Source: Alistipes sp. | Lineage (GTDB): Bacteria; Bacteroidota; Bacteroidia; Bacteroidales; Rikenellaceae | NCBI GenBank assembly: GCA_022782405.1 | Contig: JALFNK010000007.1 | Location: 1-64,000, forward strand | Reading direction: 5' to 3' | DNA length: 64,000 bases | Shown: piece after piece, positions 36,697 through 45,130 of the stretch | Layout: the number at the start of each line of letters is the position of its first letter | How positions within the stretch are numbered: the first letter of the stretch is position 1 | Program-made: the position numbers and the translations under genes | Notes under the pieces: model-generated | The model's database searches: none | The model's input: the letters and a program-made list of their open reading frames with translations, nothing else | What the model was told of the DNA's origin: nothing

Positions 36697-37337
36697 CTAT
36701 GAGCCGCTTGCGGCGGTCTGTAGCTGTTGCTCGGCCTGCCTTTTCAGGTCGAGCAACAGCTCGGTCTGCTGCATCTCAGGGGAGAAGCGGCTGATCTCTC
36801 CGAGAAGCTCCTCTCCCGAAAGACCGTAGTATGTGGCCTCCTCAAGCATTATGGCTCCGAAGAGATTGTCGCGGTTCTCCTGCATCATGCGTCTTGCGAG
36901 CCCGCTCAACTCCTCCCGGGCGATTTGCCGGCGCCGGTCGTCGCTTGTCGCGGGATTCCGATACTCCTCGATCAGGGCCACCTGCGACGCGGAGAACTGC
37001 CTGAACGCATCATTTGCCGGGGTTCCCGTGGCGAAGTACCGCATCTCGTCGGTCGAATCGGGGACGATGGCGATCTGTCCCTGCTCGAGAAAAACAATCG
37101 TGTGCAGCGCTCCTGTTCCGTCGGGTGCATCGCATAACATAGCGATTTGCGGCATCTTTGTGGTTCCCCGGAGGCGAAAGCTTCCCTTTTCGTCTGTGCG
37201 GAGTCGCAGACCGACCCGGCCACACAGAGGTAGAGGGTGCGGTCGTCGCCGGCGACCGTGCCCTCCACCGTATACCGGTTCCTGCCGGCACAACTGCACA
37301 GCAGCGCCGCGGCGGCGAGAATCAGGAATCTTCTCAT
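36697..37337 (-). pseudogene. frameshifted DUF4369-like lipoprotein, partial copy of the upstream tlpA-type gene
   Basis: Two frames together encode one protein. The first, from ATG at 37335-37337, gives a lipoprotein signal (LLCSCAG) and RYTVEGTVAGDDRTLYLCVA up to CDSAQT. The second gives DEKGSFRLRGTTKMPQIAML and runs to the stop at 36697. They meet near 37190-37200, needing a one-base shift. The joined product aligns with the neighbouring TlpA-type gene through GTPANDAF, YGLSGEELLGEISRFSPEMQ and LDLKRQAEQQ, but ends before a thioredoxin domain. It therefore looks like a tandem duplicate of the DUF4369 half, later frameshifted. A sequencing error near the AAAA run cannot be excluded. Confidence 0.75.
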
Positions 37338-37356
37338 GGGAATCCGTCTCTTCCGC

Positions 37357-38412
37357 CTATTTCAGCAGTTCCGTTAGTTTCTCGATGAGCTCCTCGCCGC
37401 GCAGGTTCTTGGCGACGATCTTACCCTCGTGGTCAATGAGCAGGTTCGAGGGGATGGCCTGGATGGCGTAGTCCTCGGCTGCCGGATTGTCGAAGGCTCC
37501 GAGCGTGCTGACATGAATCCATGCCATGCCGTTGTCCTTCACGGCTGCGAGCCACTTGTCGCGGTCGCGGTCGAACGAGACGCCGTAGATTTCGAATCCC
37601 TTTTTGTGGAAGGTGTCGTAGGCCTCCTTCAGATAGGGAACCTCGCCCATGCAGGGACCGCACCACGAAGCCCAGAAGTCGAGCAGGACGTATTTGTTCG
37701 CGGGGTTCTCCACGACGGACTTCAGCGAAATCTCCTTGCCGTCGGCATCGGGCTGTACGACGTCGATATAGGGCTGTCCGATGTCGGTCTTGATCTTCTG
37801 CTCGGCGCTCCGCTTGAGGTCGGTGAGCACCTTGGTCTGCTGCAGCTCGGGCGTGAAGCGGGCGATTTCGTCGAGCAGCTCCTGTCCCGAGAGCCCGTAG
37901 GCGAGCTGGCTGGCGAGCAGCACGGCACCGAAATAGTTGCCGATGTTGGCTTCGTAGGTCGAGTCCATCAGCGCCTCGTATTCCTGTTCGATGGCTGCGC
38001 TCCGCTCCTCCGTGGTTTCGGGGTTCCGGGCCTCCATGATCAGGGCCATCGAAGCGGCCGAGAGGGCTGCGTTGGCATCGTTGGCCGGGGTGCCGGTGAC
38101 TTTCTTGCGGCTGGGGTTCTCCTCGTTGTCGCTCACGAGGATCGTTCCCGGCTCGACGAAGAGCTGCGACACGAAGGTTGCAGGGGCTTCGCGTCCGTCA
38201 CTCAGGGTATAGATCGCCGGAGCCGTTGCCGTGCCGCTGAAGCGGAACGTGCCGTCGGCCACTGCCGTGGAGTCGATGAGGTTGTCGTCTTCGTCGAAGA
38301 GGTAGACCATGCCGGTAAGCCCCTCGATGTTGCCCTGGATCGTGTAGGCGTTCTTGTCGGCGCAGCCGCACAATACGGCGACGGCCGCTGCGAGAGTCAG
38401 AATCTTTTTCAT
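37357..38412 (-). CDS. TlpA-like thiol-disulfide lipoprotein with N-terminal DUF4369
   Basis: A 351-residue lipoprotein (lipobox VLCGC). The DUF4369 domain (about 22-110) and a helical middle (about 110-215) precede a TlpA/AhpC-TSA-type thioredoxin domain with the active site WASWCGPC. The domain ends with IQAIPSNLLIDHEGKIVAKN, with the cis-proline. Such proteins are periplasmic reductants common in Bacteroidetes. I chose the ATG at 38412; another lies 10 codons upstream. It follows lpxD by 4 bp and is in the coaD operon. Confidence 0.9.
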   Translation of the reverse strand: MKKILTLAAAVAVLCGCADKNAYTIQGNIEGLTGMVYLFDEDDNLIDSTAVADGTFRFSGTATAPAIYTLSDGREAPATFVSQLFVEPGTILVSDNEENPSRKKVTGTPANDANAALSAASMALIMEARNPETTEERSAAIEQEYEALMDSTYEANIGNYFGAVLLASQLAYGLSGQELLDEIARFTPELQQTKVLTDLKRSAEQKIKTDIGQPYIDVVQPDADGKEISLKSVVENPANKYVLLDFWASWCGPCMGEVPYLKEAYDTFHKKGFEIYGVSFDRDRDKWLAAVKDNGMAWIHVSTLGAFDNPAAEDYAIQAIPSNLLIDHEGKIVAKNLRGEELIEKLTELLK

Positions 38413-38416
38413 CTTG

Positions 38417-39460
38417 CTATTGTTTTTGTTGTTTGAGTTCATGTACCTCCTTTTCCAGCTCGCGGAGCTGCTTTTCCACCTCGGGCAGTCGCTTGAAGAC
38501 GGCCGAGGCGCGGTGGTACTGCATGCCGGGCAGCGCCGGGTAGCCCAGCCGCACCTCGCCGTCGGGCACATCCTTGTCGATGCCGCTCTTCGAGCCGACC
38601 TTCACGCGGTCGCCGATCGTTACATGGTCGGCAACGCCGACCTGACCTGCCAGGAAACAGTTGGCCCCGACCTTCGAGGTGCCGGCAATGCCGGTTTGTG
38701 CCGAAGAGACGGTGTTGCACCCGATCTGCACGTTGTGGCCGATCTGAATGAGGTTGTCGAGCTTCACGCCCCGGCGGATGATCGTCGAATCGGTCTTGGC
38801 GCGGTCGATGCAGGTGTTGGCGCCGATCTCCACATCGTCTTCGATCAGGACGTTGCCCAGCTGGGGAATCTTGTCGAAGCCTCCGGCGGCGTTGGGCATG
38901 AATCCGAAACCGTCGGCGCCGATCACCGCGCCGGCGTGGAGGATGCAGCGGTTGCCGACGACGCACCCTTCGTAGATCTTGACCCCGGGATAGAGGATCG
39001 TGTCGTCGCCCACGGTCGAGCCCTTGCCGATGAAGACCTGGGGATAGATCTGGCAGTTGCGTCCGATGCGTGCGCCCTCCTCGATGACGGCGAAATCGCC
39101 GACGTAGCATCCTTCGCCCACCGAGGCCTTCTCATCGATCGCGGCCCGGGTGCTGATGCCCGTGCGGCGGGGTTTGGCGGCGTTGTACATCTCGAGCAGC
39201 TTCAATACGCAGGCTCCGGCGTCGGCGACGCGGATCAACGTTGCCGTGAGGGGCTGCGCGGGGGTGAAGTCCGCATTGACCAGAACGATCGACGCTCCGG
39301 TGGTGTAGAGGAAGGGTTCGTATTTGGGATTCGTCAGGTAGGCCAGCGATCCGGCCTTGCCCTCCTCGATCGAGGAGACGGTGTGTACCTTGGCGTTTTT
39401 GTCTCCGACGACCTCGCCGCCCAGAAATCCGGCGATCATTTCGGCAGTGAATTCCATCAT
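38417..39460 (-). CDS. lpxD: UDP-3-O-acylglucosamine N-acyltransferase LpxD
   Basis: A 347-residue lipid A biosynthesis enzyme that adds the second acyl chain to UDP-3-O-acylglucosamine. The N-terminal uridine-binding domain is followed by a long left-handed beta helix of hexapeptide repeats (about 105-310) and a C-terminal helix. The catalytic histidine is in [12 protein letters not shown]. The start has two adjacent ATG codons (39460, 39457). It lies 5 bp after coaD. Confidence 0.95.
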   Translation of the reverse strand: MMEFTAEMIAGFLGGEVVGDKNAKVHTVSSIEEGKAGSLAYLTNPKYEPFLYTTGASIVLVNADFTPAQPLTATLIRVADAGACVLKLLEMYNAAKPRRTGISTRAAIDEKASVGEGCYVGDFAVIEEGARIGRNCQIYPQVFIGKGSTVGDDTILYPGVKIYEGCVVGNRCILHAGAVIGADGFGFMPNAAGGFDKIPQLGNVLIEDDVEIGANTCIDRAKTDSTIIRRGVKLDNLIQIGHNVQIGCNTVSSAQTGIAGTSKVGANCFLAGQVGVADHVTIGDRVKVGSKSGIDKDVPDGEVRLGYPALPGMQYHRASAVFKRLPEVEKQLRELEKEVHELKQQKQ

Positions 39461-39465
39461 ATGCG

Positions 39466-39936
39466 TTAGAGATAATTGTTTATGTCGATACCTTCGGGCA
39501 GGAACTCCTCGACGTTGCGCCCGAACGAGAGCACTTCGCGGACGGTCGAGGAGGAGATGTCGGCTACGGGGGCCGGCGTAAAGAGCATGACGGTCGTGAT
39601 GTCGGGATAGATGCGGTGGTTCGTGGCCTCCATCGTCCGTTCGTATTCGAAGTCGGTAGTGTTTCTCACGCCGCGGATGATGGCGCAGGCCCCGACCTCT
39701 TCGGCGAACTCTCCCGTCAGTCCCGTGTAGATGCGGGCCTCGACACGCGGGTTGTTCCGGTAGATGTCGTCGATGAGCCGTTTGCGGTTTCCGACCTTCA
39801 GCAACCCCTGTTTCGAGGTGTTGTTCCCGATGCCGATGACCACACGGTCGAAAAGGTGCAGTGCCTCTTCGACCAGGGCGGCATGCCCTCGGGTGAAGGG
39901 GTCGAACGACCCCGGAAAGATAGCTGTCCGTTCCAT
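39466..39936 (-). CDS. coaD: phosphopantetheine adenylyltransferase CoaD
   Basis: A 156-residue enzyme of the usual length that makes dephospho-CoA from 4'-phosphopantetheine and ATP. It has the nucleotidyltransferase motifs [12 protein letters not shown] and ISSSTVRE, and [12 protein letters not shown], which contributes to the substrate site. It is first in an operon with lpxD and the tlpA-type gene. I chose the ATG at 39936, just downstream of a good promoter. Confidence 0.96.
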   Translation of the reverse strand: MERTAIFPGSFDPFTRGHAALVEEALHLFDRVVIGIGNNTSKQGLLKVGNRKRLIDDIYRNNPRVEARIYTGLTGEFAEEVGACAIIRGVRNTTDFEYERTMEATNHRIYPDITTVMLFTPAPVADISSSTVREVLSFGRNVEEFLPEGIDINNYL

Positions 39937-39942
39937 ATCGGA

Positions 39943-39972
39943 CAAAGATACGCAACAATGTGAAAAAGGCAA
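39943..39972 (-). promoter_or_regulatory. promoter of the coaD operon
   Basis: On the minus strand TTG (39970-39972), 19 bp, TATCTTTG (39943-39950). The ATG starts 6 bp past the -7 box, so the transcript is predicted to be leaderless or nearly so. Confidence 0.65.
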
Positions 39973-40088
39973 TGCCCCGAGGCGTTTTTTTCTGCTTCGG
40001 GACATTCGGGCTTCTTCCGAGGAGTTGTCGTGGCGCCCCTGTTGTCCGCGATGTCGCCACTCCGGACCGCGGAAAAACCGTTTGTGCC

Positions 40089-40709
40089 TTATCGTTCGAG
40101 CTTTATGTACTCCGTATGCACGATCCGCGTGTGGGGATTCGAACTGACGATCTCCTGTCGGATCGCCTTCGTACCCCAGCGGATGAAGAGGAAACGGCGC
40201 GGCACACGATGGACGATCTGATGAAGCGTATCGACGCTCACGACGCGGCAGGCCACCGAGTCGCCGTCGATGCGTCCCTCGACCGTAATCCACGGGTCGC
40301 GCCAGCGGAAACCGCGCAGCGTATCCCGTTGCGGGATGCAGGCCGTCGTGTCGTCCTTCCGGACGACGGCCGCCACGAGCGTGTCGTGCAACGGAGCGCG
40401 CAGGACAAGCTCGGTCTTCGTCGTACTCTTTGCCGCGGCTTCCAGCCGACGCAGGCGGATGCCCAGCGCGCGGATCCGTTCGGCATCGGCGGCACGCAGC
40501 GTCTCGAACTCCGCACAGCGGAGCCGCAGGGCCTGGACCGAGGCGGCCTCCTCGCCCAGGCGGGTGCGGTAGTGCTCCGTTTCGAGCGAGAGAGCCTGCT
40601 GGTTCTCCTCGAGACGCCGGTTTTCGCGGCGGGTGGTGCGGTAGGCGCGGAAACTCCACGCCAGAAGCGCCGTGAGGAGCACGGTGTAACAGATCAGAAT
40701 TTTGTTCAT
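40089..40709 (-). CDS. membrane-anchored coiled-coil protein, DUF6549-like
   Basis: A 206-residue protein with a single N-terminal membrane anchor (about 4-19), a coiled coil (about 25-95, Arg/Glu/Leu/Ala-rich) and a beta-rich C-terminal half ([40 protein letters not shown]). From memory it matches the Bacteroidales family DUF6549, of unknown function. The single-anchor coiled-coil plan is reminiscent of phage Rz-like proteins, but nothing else of a phage is here. It lies 88 bp after the aminotransferase gene. Confidence 0.7.
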   Translation of the reverse strand: MNKILICYTVLLTALLAWSFRAYRTTRRENRRLEENQQALSLETEHYRTRLGEEAASVQALRLRCAEFETLRAADAERIRALGIRLRRLEAAAKSTTKTELVLRAPLHDTLVAAVVRKDDTTACIPQRDTLRGFRWRDPWITVEGRIDGDSVACRVVSVDTLHQIVHRVPRRFLFIRWGTKAIRQEIVSSNPHTRIVHTEYIKLER

Positions 40710-40796
40710 GGTTCGGAGTCGTTTCGATGCCCGGATTATCGGGATGCGGGCGGGTTTCGTGCTCCGAAGATAAGATGCGGTGCGGTGTTCCGGTTT

Positions 40797-41516
40797 CTAT
40801 ATTTCCCGGAAATGCTGTTCCAGGGCCTCTGCAATGCGCTCGGCATACAGCGCCATGAAGGGCATGCCATCGCAATGCCCCAGTGCGGTAATCCCCCGAT
40901 GATCGACATAGAAAAGTTCTTCGATGCGGGAGAGGTCGTTGCGGCGGAGTGCCTCGTCGCGCAGCGGCATGCCGAGTTTCCGGATCGTCCCGCGCAGCAA
41001 CTCCGCCTCGACGCTCGGGGGAGCCGGCGAGAGATATACCGTCCCGTTGCACAGGGCGAAAAGCGGGGCGTTTTCGGCCGAAAGGAGCCTTCCTTCGGCA
41101 TCGCAGCGTACGGCAACGGTCGCCTCGCGGTCGTGGACGATCCGTGCGGCAAGTCGCTCCGCGGCTTCGCGGGCCGTGGTGGGCAGGTCGGGACAGAGCG
41201 GTTCGTAATGCAGCGTCGCCGCGTCGGGATGCAGGCTCCGCAGGGCATAACCGTCATAGAGCGAGATGCCCTCCGGCAGCAGCCGCTCCTCGCCCGCGGC
41301 GGTCAGCTCCAGCCGGATGAACCCCGAGACCCCCGTAGGATAGCGCTCCGCGGCGGCACACCGTTCGATGCGCGTCGCGAGTGCCTGCAGATCGGGTCGG
41401 TAGGGGCGTCGGAAGAGGGCGCGGCCGGCGGCATCGAGCAGCGCCGCATGCGCCTCGAGGTTTCTGACCCGCCCGTGGGCGAGATGTATCGTCTGATATA
41501 GGACCGGCTCGTTCAA
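40797..41516 (-). CDS. aminotransferase class IV (aminodeoxychorismate lyase-like)
   Basis: A 239-residue fold-type IV PLP enzyme. Visible features are RLELTAAGEERLLPEGISLY in the N-domain, the LLSAENAPLFALCNGTVYLS region after the expected PLP lysine area, and GTIRKLGMPLRDEALRRNDL. Members include 4-amino-4-deoxychorismate lyase and branched-chain aminotransferases; the short length fits the lyase group, involved in folate synthesis, but this is not certain. The start is TTG at 41516, overlapping the holA stop (TTGA), which implies coupled translation. Confidence 0.75.
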   Translation of the reverse strand: MNEPVLYQTIHLAHGRVRNLEAHAALLDAAGRALFRRPYRPDLQALATRIERCAAAERYPTGVSGFIRLELTAAGEERLLPEGISLYDGYALRSLHPDAATLHYEPLCPDLPTTAREAAERLAARIVHDREATVAVRCDAEGRLLSAENAPLFALCNGTVYLSPAPPSVEAELLRGTIRKLGMPLRDEALRRNDLSRIEELFYVDHRGITALGHCDGMPFMALYAERIAEALEQHFREI

Positions 41517-42583
41517 AGCAGAAAGATCTTCAGCAGCAGTTCACGCAGCAGTTCGCCGTCCGGGGCTCCTCCGGCATTCATGCCCTTGCTCTTGGCATCG
41601 TATTCGCGCAGCAGCCCGAGTACGGCGAATACCTTACGGTTGTCCCACAATGAGGCCTGCTGCTTGATCTCCCCGAGGATGAAGGTGTTGCTCTTGCGCA
41701 GAATGCGCATGAGCTCCTGGTCCGAAGGGAAGGGCTTTCCCTTGTGGCGGGTCAGCCACCGCAGGTAATTGACCACGAACAGGTCGCGGAACTGGCCGAA
41801 CAGGGCCATGATCGTCAGCAGCAGCGGATTGTCCTTGGGATTGCGGGCGAAGTGGTCGGCTATCAGCAGCGCCCGTTCCATGTCTTTCGTAACGACGGCC
41901 TTGCACAGCTCGAAATTGTTGAAATCCTTCGAGATGCCGATATTTGCCTCGATATCCGCATCGGTGATGCGTCGGGTGCCTTCGGGAAGCGAGACGGTGA
42001 GTTTGTGCAGTTCGTTGGCGATCTTCGCGATGTCGGTTCCGAGATGGTCGGTGAGCATCGACAGCGCCTTCGCGTCGATCGCAAGGCCCCGCCCCTTGAT
42101 GAACTGCTGCAGCCAGGAGGCAATCTCGTAGTCGCGCGGACGCACCGACTCGAAGACCGTGCCGTTGGCCGCGCACCCCTTGTAGAAGGCCGAACGGCGA
42201 TCGACGCTTTTCTCCTTGTGGCAGATCACCAGAATGGTCGTGGCCGAGGGCTTCTGTGTGTAGAACGAGAGCTTCTCGATGCCGCGCAGCTGCTGGGCTT
42301 CCTTGACGATGACCACCTGGTAGGAGCCCATCATGGGCATCTGGCGGCAGAGGTTGATGACCTGCCCGGCTTCGGTATCCCGTCCGTAGACGGTGATCTG
42401 GTTGAAGGCGCGGGCCGCCTCGTCGAGGATCGAGGACGAGAGACGCTCGGCCAGGGCATCGATGAAATAGCCCTCCTCGCCCATGAGCAGGTAGACGGGA
42501 GCGAACTGTCGGGCGGCGATCTGCGCCGAGATCCGCTCGTATTCGGCGACCGTGTCGCGGAATTTTACTGCACTCTTGGCCAT
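41513..42583 (-). CDS. holA: DNA polymerase III subunit delta
   Basis: A 356-residue clamp-loader subunit. The N-terminal domain starts with FAPVYLLMGEEGYFIDALAE, a degenerate P-loop-like region typical of delta. The lid and collar regions follow (LTDHLGTDIAKIANELHKLT; FNNFELCKAVVTKDMERALL). Delta opens the beta clamp. It lies 3 bp after tilS. Confidence 0.93.
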   Translation of the reverse strand: MAKSAVKFRDTVAEYERISAQIAARQFAPVYLLMGEEGYFIDALAERLSSSILDEAARAFNQITVYGRDTEAGQVINLCRQMPMMGSYQVVIVKEAQQLRGIEKLSFYTQKPSATTILVICHKEKSVDRRSAFYKGCAANGTVFESVRPRDYEIASWLQQFIKGRGLAIDAKALSMLTDHLGTDIAKIANELHKLTVSLPEGTRRITDADIEANIGISKDFNNFELCKAVVTKDMERALLIADHFARNPKDNPLLLTIMALFGQFRDLFVVNYLRWLTRHKGKPFPSDQELMRILRKSNTFILGEIKQQASLWDNRKVFAVLGLLREYDAKSKGMNAGGAPDGELLRELLLKIFLL

Positions 42584-42586
42584 CTT

Positions 42587-43933
42587 CTATACGATCTCTT
42601 TGGTAATGCGCAGGACGTTCTCCGTGTCGTGTGTCAGGCGGTAGCGGTCGTCGATGCGGCGGCCGACGAGCCAGACGATCTCGTCGCCCGAGAGCAGGAC
42701 GAACTGCCGTTGCTTTTCGGGCACGGAGACCTTGGCGTCGATCAGGAAGTCGCTCACCTTCTTGCGGCCGGTCATGCCGTAGGGTATGAACCAGTCGCCT
42801 TCGCGCCAGCGGCGCAGCGTGAGCGGGTAGCGGAGCTTGTCGGCATCGACCTGCGCGATATGCGGCGGTACGCCGAAGTTGCGGATGTCGTCGATGTTGC
42901 AGTATTCGTAGTAGAGCACCGCATTGCCGCAGTAGCTGCGCAGAGCACCCTTCGCGACACTCACCTGACAGGCATCGTCCGGGGTGATCGGGGCCACGAC
43001 GATCCGGCCCCGGTCGATCACCGCCACGCGGTCGCGGGCGTAGAAGCGTTTTCCCGTGGCCTCCTGCTCCAGCGAGCGGCACAGGGCATCCACCGTGTCG
43101 CCCTTGAATCCGTAGGAGGAGTTGAGCAGTTCGTAGATGACGAATTGCCGGGGAAAGGCCGGGTCGATGCGGTCCGGGCAGATCGTATCGATTCCGTCGC
43201 GGCTTTCGACGACCTCCTCCCGGATTCGTTCGATGCCGTGGTTGATGAAGAGCTGCGCATCGGTGAGCCGTTCGAGGTTGCTGCGCATCAGCTCCGTGAA
43301 TTTGGGATTGATCTCCCGGATGCGGGGAATGAGCCCCAGCCGGATCTTGTTGCGCAGGTATTTGGTCGAACGGTTCGACGAATCCTCGCGGAAGGGAATG
43401 TGGTTCGCCACGGCGTATTCGAGGATCTCCTTGCGCGAGGCGAACATCAGCGGGCGGATCAGGTGCCCGACCTGGGTCGAGATGCCCGTCAGGCCGCGCA
43501 GGCCCGTGCCGCGCAGCAGGTTGATGAAGAAGGTCTCGATCGAGTCGTCGGCGTGGTGGGCGATCGCGATGACCGTATAGCCGTGCTCGCGGCTCAGGGC
43601 GTCGAACCAGGCGTAGCGCAGCCGCCGTGCGGCCATCTCCATCGATTCTCCCGTGCGCTCCATCTCGGCGGCCGTCTCGAACCGCTTGTTGTAGAACGGC
43701 ACGCCGTATTTCTTGGCCTCCTCCTCGACGAGCACCTCGTCCTCGTCGCTTTCGTCGCCGCGCAGCTGGAAGTTGCAGTGGGCGACACCCACCGTATATC
43801 CGCAGCGGGTGAAGAGCGAGAGCATGACCATCGAATCCACACCGCCCGAAACGGTGAGCAGGATCCGGTCGTCGTGCGTGGCGAGGCGGTTCTCCTCGAT
43901 ATAGTGGCTGAAGGCGTCTGTCAGTGAGGTCAT
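42587..43933 (-). CDS. tilS: tRNA(Ile)-lysidine synthase TilS
   Basis: A 448-residue enzyme that converts C34 of tRNA-Ile(CAU) to lysidine. The PP-loop motif is LTVSGGVDSMVMLSLF near residues 26-41, and the N-type ATP pyrophosphatase core includes IAHHADDSIETFFINLLRGT. The C-terminal substrate-binding domains follow (about 320-448; WFIPYGMTGRKKVSDFLID). It is preceded by murB with a 27-bp gap. Confidence 0.95.
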   Translation of the reverse strand: MTSLTDAFSHYIEENRLATHDDRILLTVSGGVDSMVMLSLFTRCGYTVGVAHCNFQLRGDESDEDEVLVEEEAKKYGVPFYNKRFETAAEMERTGESMEMAARRLRYAWFDALSREHGYTVIAIAHHADDSIETFFINLLRGTGLRGLTGISTQVGHLIRPLMFASRKEILEYAVANHIPFREDSSNRSTKYLRNKIRLGLIPRIREINPKFTELMRSNLERLTDAQLFINHGIERIREEVVESRDGIDTICPDRIDPAFPRQFVIYELLNSSYGFKGDTVDALCRSLEQEATGKRFYARDRVAVIDRGRIVVAPITPDDACQVSVAKGALRSYCGNAVLYYEYCNIDDIRNFGVPPHIAQVDADKLRYPLTLRRWREGDWFIPYGMTGRKKVSDFLIDAKVSVPEKQRQFVLLSGDEIVWLVGRRIDDRYRLTHDTENVLRITKEIV

Positions 43934-43960
43934 ATGGGATATTTTTTGATGGGCTGTTTT

Positions 43961-44968
43961 TCAGAGGATGTTCACCTCCGTGTCGATCTCCACGCCGAAG
44001 CGTTCGCACACGGCCTGCTGAACCTTCCGGGCGAAGGCGAGCACCTCGCTGCCCGTGGCGCCGCCGCGGTTCACAAGCACCAGGGCCTGGCGTTCGTGTA
44101 CGCCGACGTGCCCTTCGCTGCGGCCTTTCCAGCCCGCCCGGTCGATGAGCCATCCCGCGGCGAGTTTCACGCGTCCCTCCGGTGCGGGGTAGTGCGGCAT
44201 GTCGGGCCACTGGGCCAGCAGCCGTTCGGCTATCGGCGCCTCGACGACGGGATTCTTGAAGAAACTTCCGGCGTTGCCCGTCTGTTTCGGGTCGGGGAGC
44301 TTCGCCCGGCGGATAGCCGAAATAGCCTCGCGGATGTTGCGCAGCGAGACGCCGCCCCGGGCCTCGACTTCGCGTTCGACATCCCCGTAACCCAGTTTGG
44401 GTCGAGGTGTGCGGTGCAGCCGAAATACGACGGAGGTGATGATGACACGGCCCCGCAGTTCGTGTTTGAAGACGCTTTCGCGGTAGGCGAAGCCGCAGTG
44501 GCGGCCGTCGAGCGTGAGCATTGTGCCCGTCTCGACGCAGAACATCTCGACCCGTTCGATCGCATCTTTCGCCTCGCAGCCGTAGGCCCCGATATTCTGT
44601 ACCGGTGCGGCACCCGCCTTGCCGGGAATGAGCGAAAGGTTCTCGATGCCCCACAGTTCCCGTTCCACGGCCCATTCGACCAGGTCGTCCCATTCGACAC
44701 CCGCTTCGGCGCGCACGAGAACCGACTCTCCGTCGTCGAGCAGAAGGGTGATCTGCCGGCCCACGGGGGTGATGAGCACGCCGTCGTAGTCGCGTGTGAA
44801 GAGGATGTTGTTGCCGCCGCTCAGGACGTACCATGGTTCGGAGATGCCCCCGCGGAAGAGCTCGCGCAGGTCGTCGGCCGTTTCGAATTCGACGAGCCGT
44901 GCGGCCCGCTGCTCGACGCCGAAACTGTTGCGGTCGCGCAGATCGATATGGGTAAATTCTCGGATCAT
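43961..44968 (-). CDS. murB: UDP-N-acetylenolpyruvoylglucosamine reductase MurB
   Basis: A 335-residue FAD enzyme of peptidoglycan precursor synthesis, type I like E. coli MurB. Motifs include NSFGVEQRAARLVEF, VLSGGNNILFTRDYDG, VQNIGAYGCEA, and NAGSFFKNPVV with the catalytic serine. It starts MIREFTHIDLRDRNSFGV. It heads the murB-tilS-holA-aminotransferase operon. Confidence 0.95.
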   Translation of the reverse strand: MIREFTHIDLRDRNSFGVEQRAARLVEFETADDLRELFRGGISEPWYVLSGGNNILFTRDYDGVLITPVGRQITLLLDDGESVLVRAEAGVEWDDLVEWAVERELWGIENLSLIPGKAGAAPVQNIGAYGCEAKDAIERVEMFCVETGTMLTLDGRHCGFAYRESVFKHELRGRVIITSVVFRLHRTPRPKLGYGDVEREVEARGGVSLRNIREAISAIRRAKLPDPKQTGNAGSFFKNPVVEAPIAERLLAQWPDMPHYPAPEGRVKLAAGWLIDRAGWKGRSEGHVGVHERQALVLVNRGGATGSEVLAFARKVQQAVCERFGVEIDTEVNIL

Positions 44969-44973
44969 ATGTG

Positions 44974-45001
44974 CAAAGTTAGGAATTATTTAGTAACTTT
45001 G
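44974..45001. promoter_or_regulatory. facing -7 boxes for murB (minus) and the DUF4301 gene (plus)
   Basis: CAAAGTTA (44974-44981) and TAACTTTG (44994-45001) form an inverted repeat 12 bp apart. Each reads TAACTTTG on its own strand, matching TAnnTTTG. The murB box would start transcription right at the ATG (44968). The plus-strand box gives a leader of about 120 nt. Neither has a convincing -33 TTTG. Confidence 0.5.
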
Positions 45002-45130
45002 AATGATCGGGGCGGCGAAGCTCTCTTTTGGCGGAGGATTTCCGCTGTCACGGTCCCGCTTTCCCTCATGCGGCGTGATACGACGCGCCGTATATGATTT
45101 CGGATCGATAAACCTAAAAATAGTGAATCC

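Noticed and set aside
39961..40088. Additional small gene between coaD and the DUF6549-like gene
   Set aside because: Open frames here are extensions of neighbouring antisense frames without a start signal or motif; the stretch only carries the coaD -33 element.
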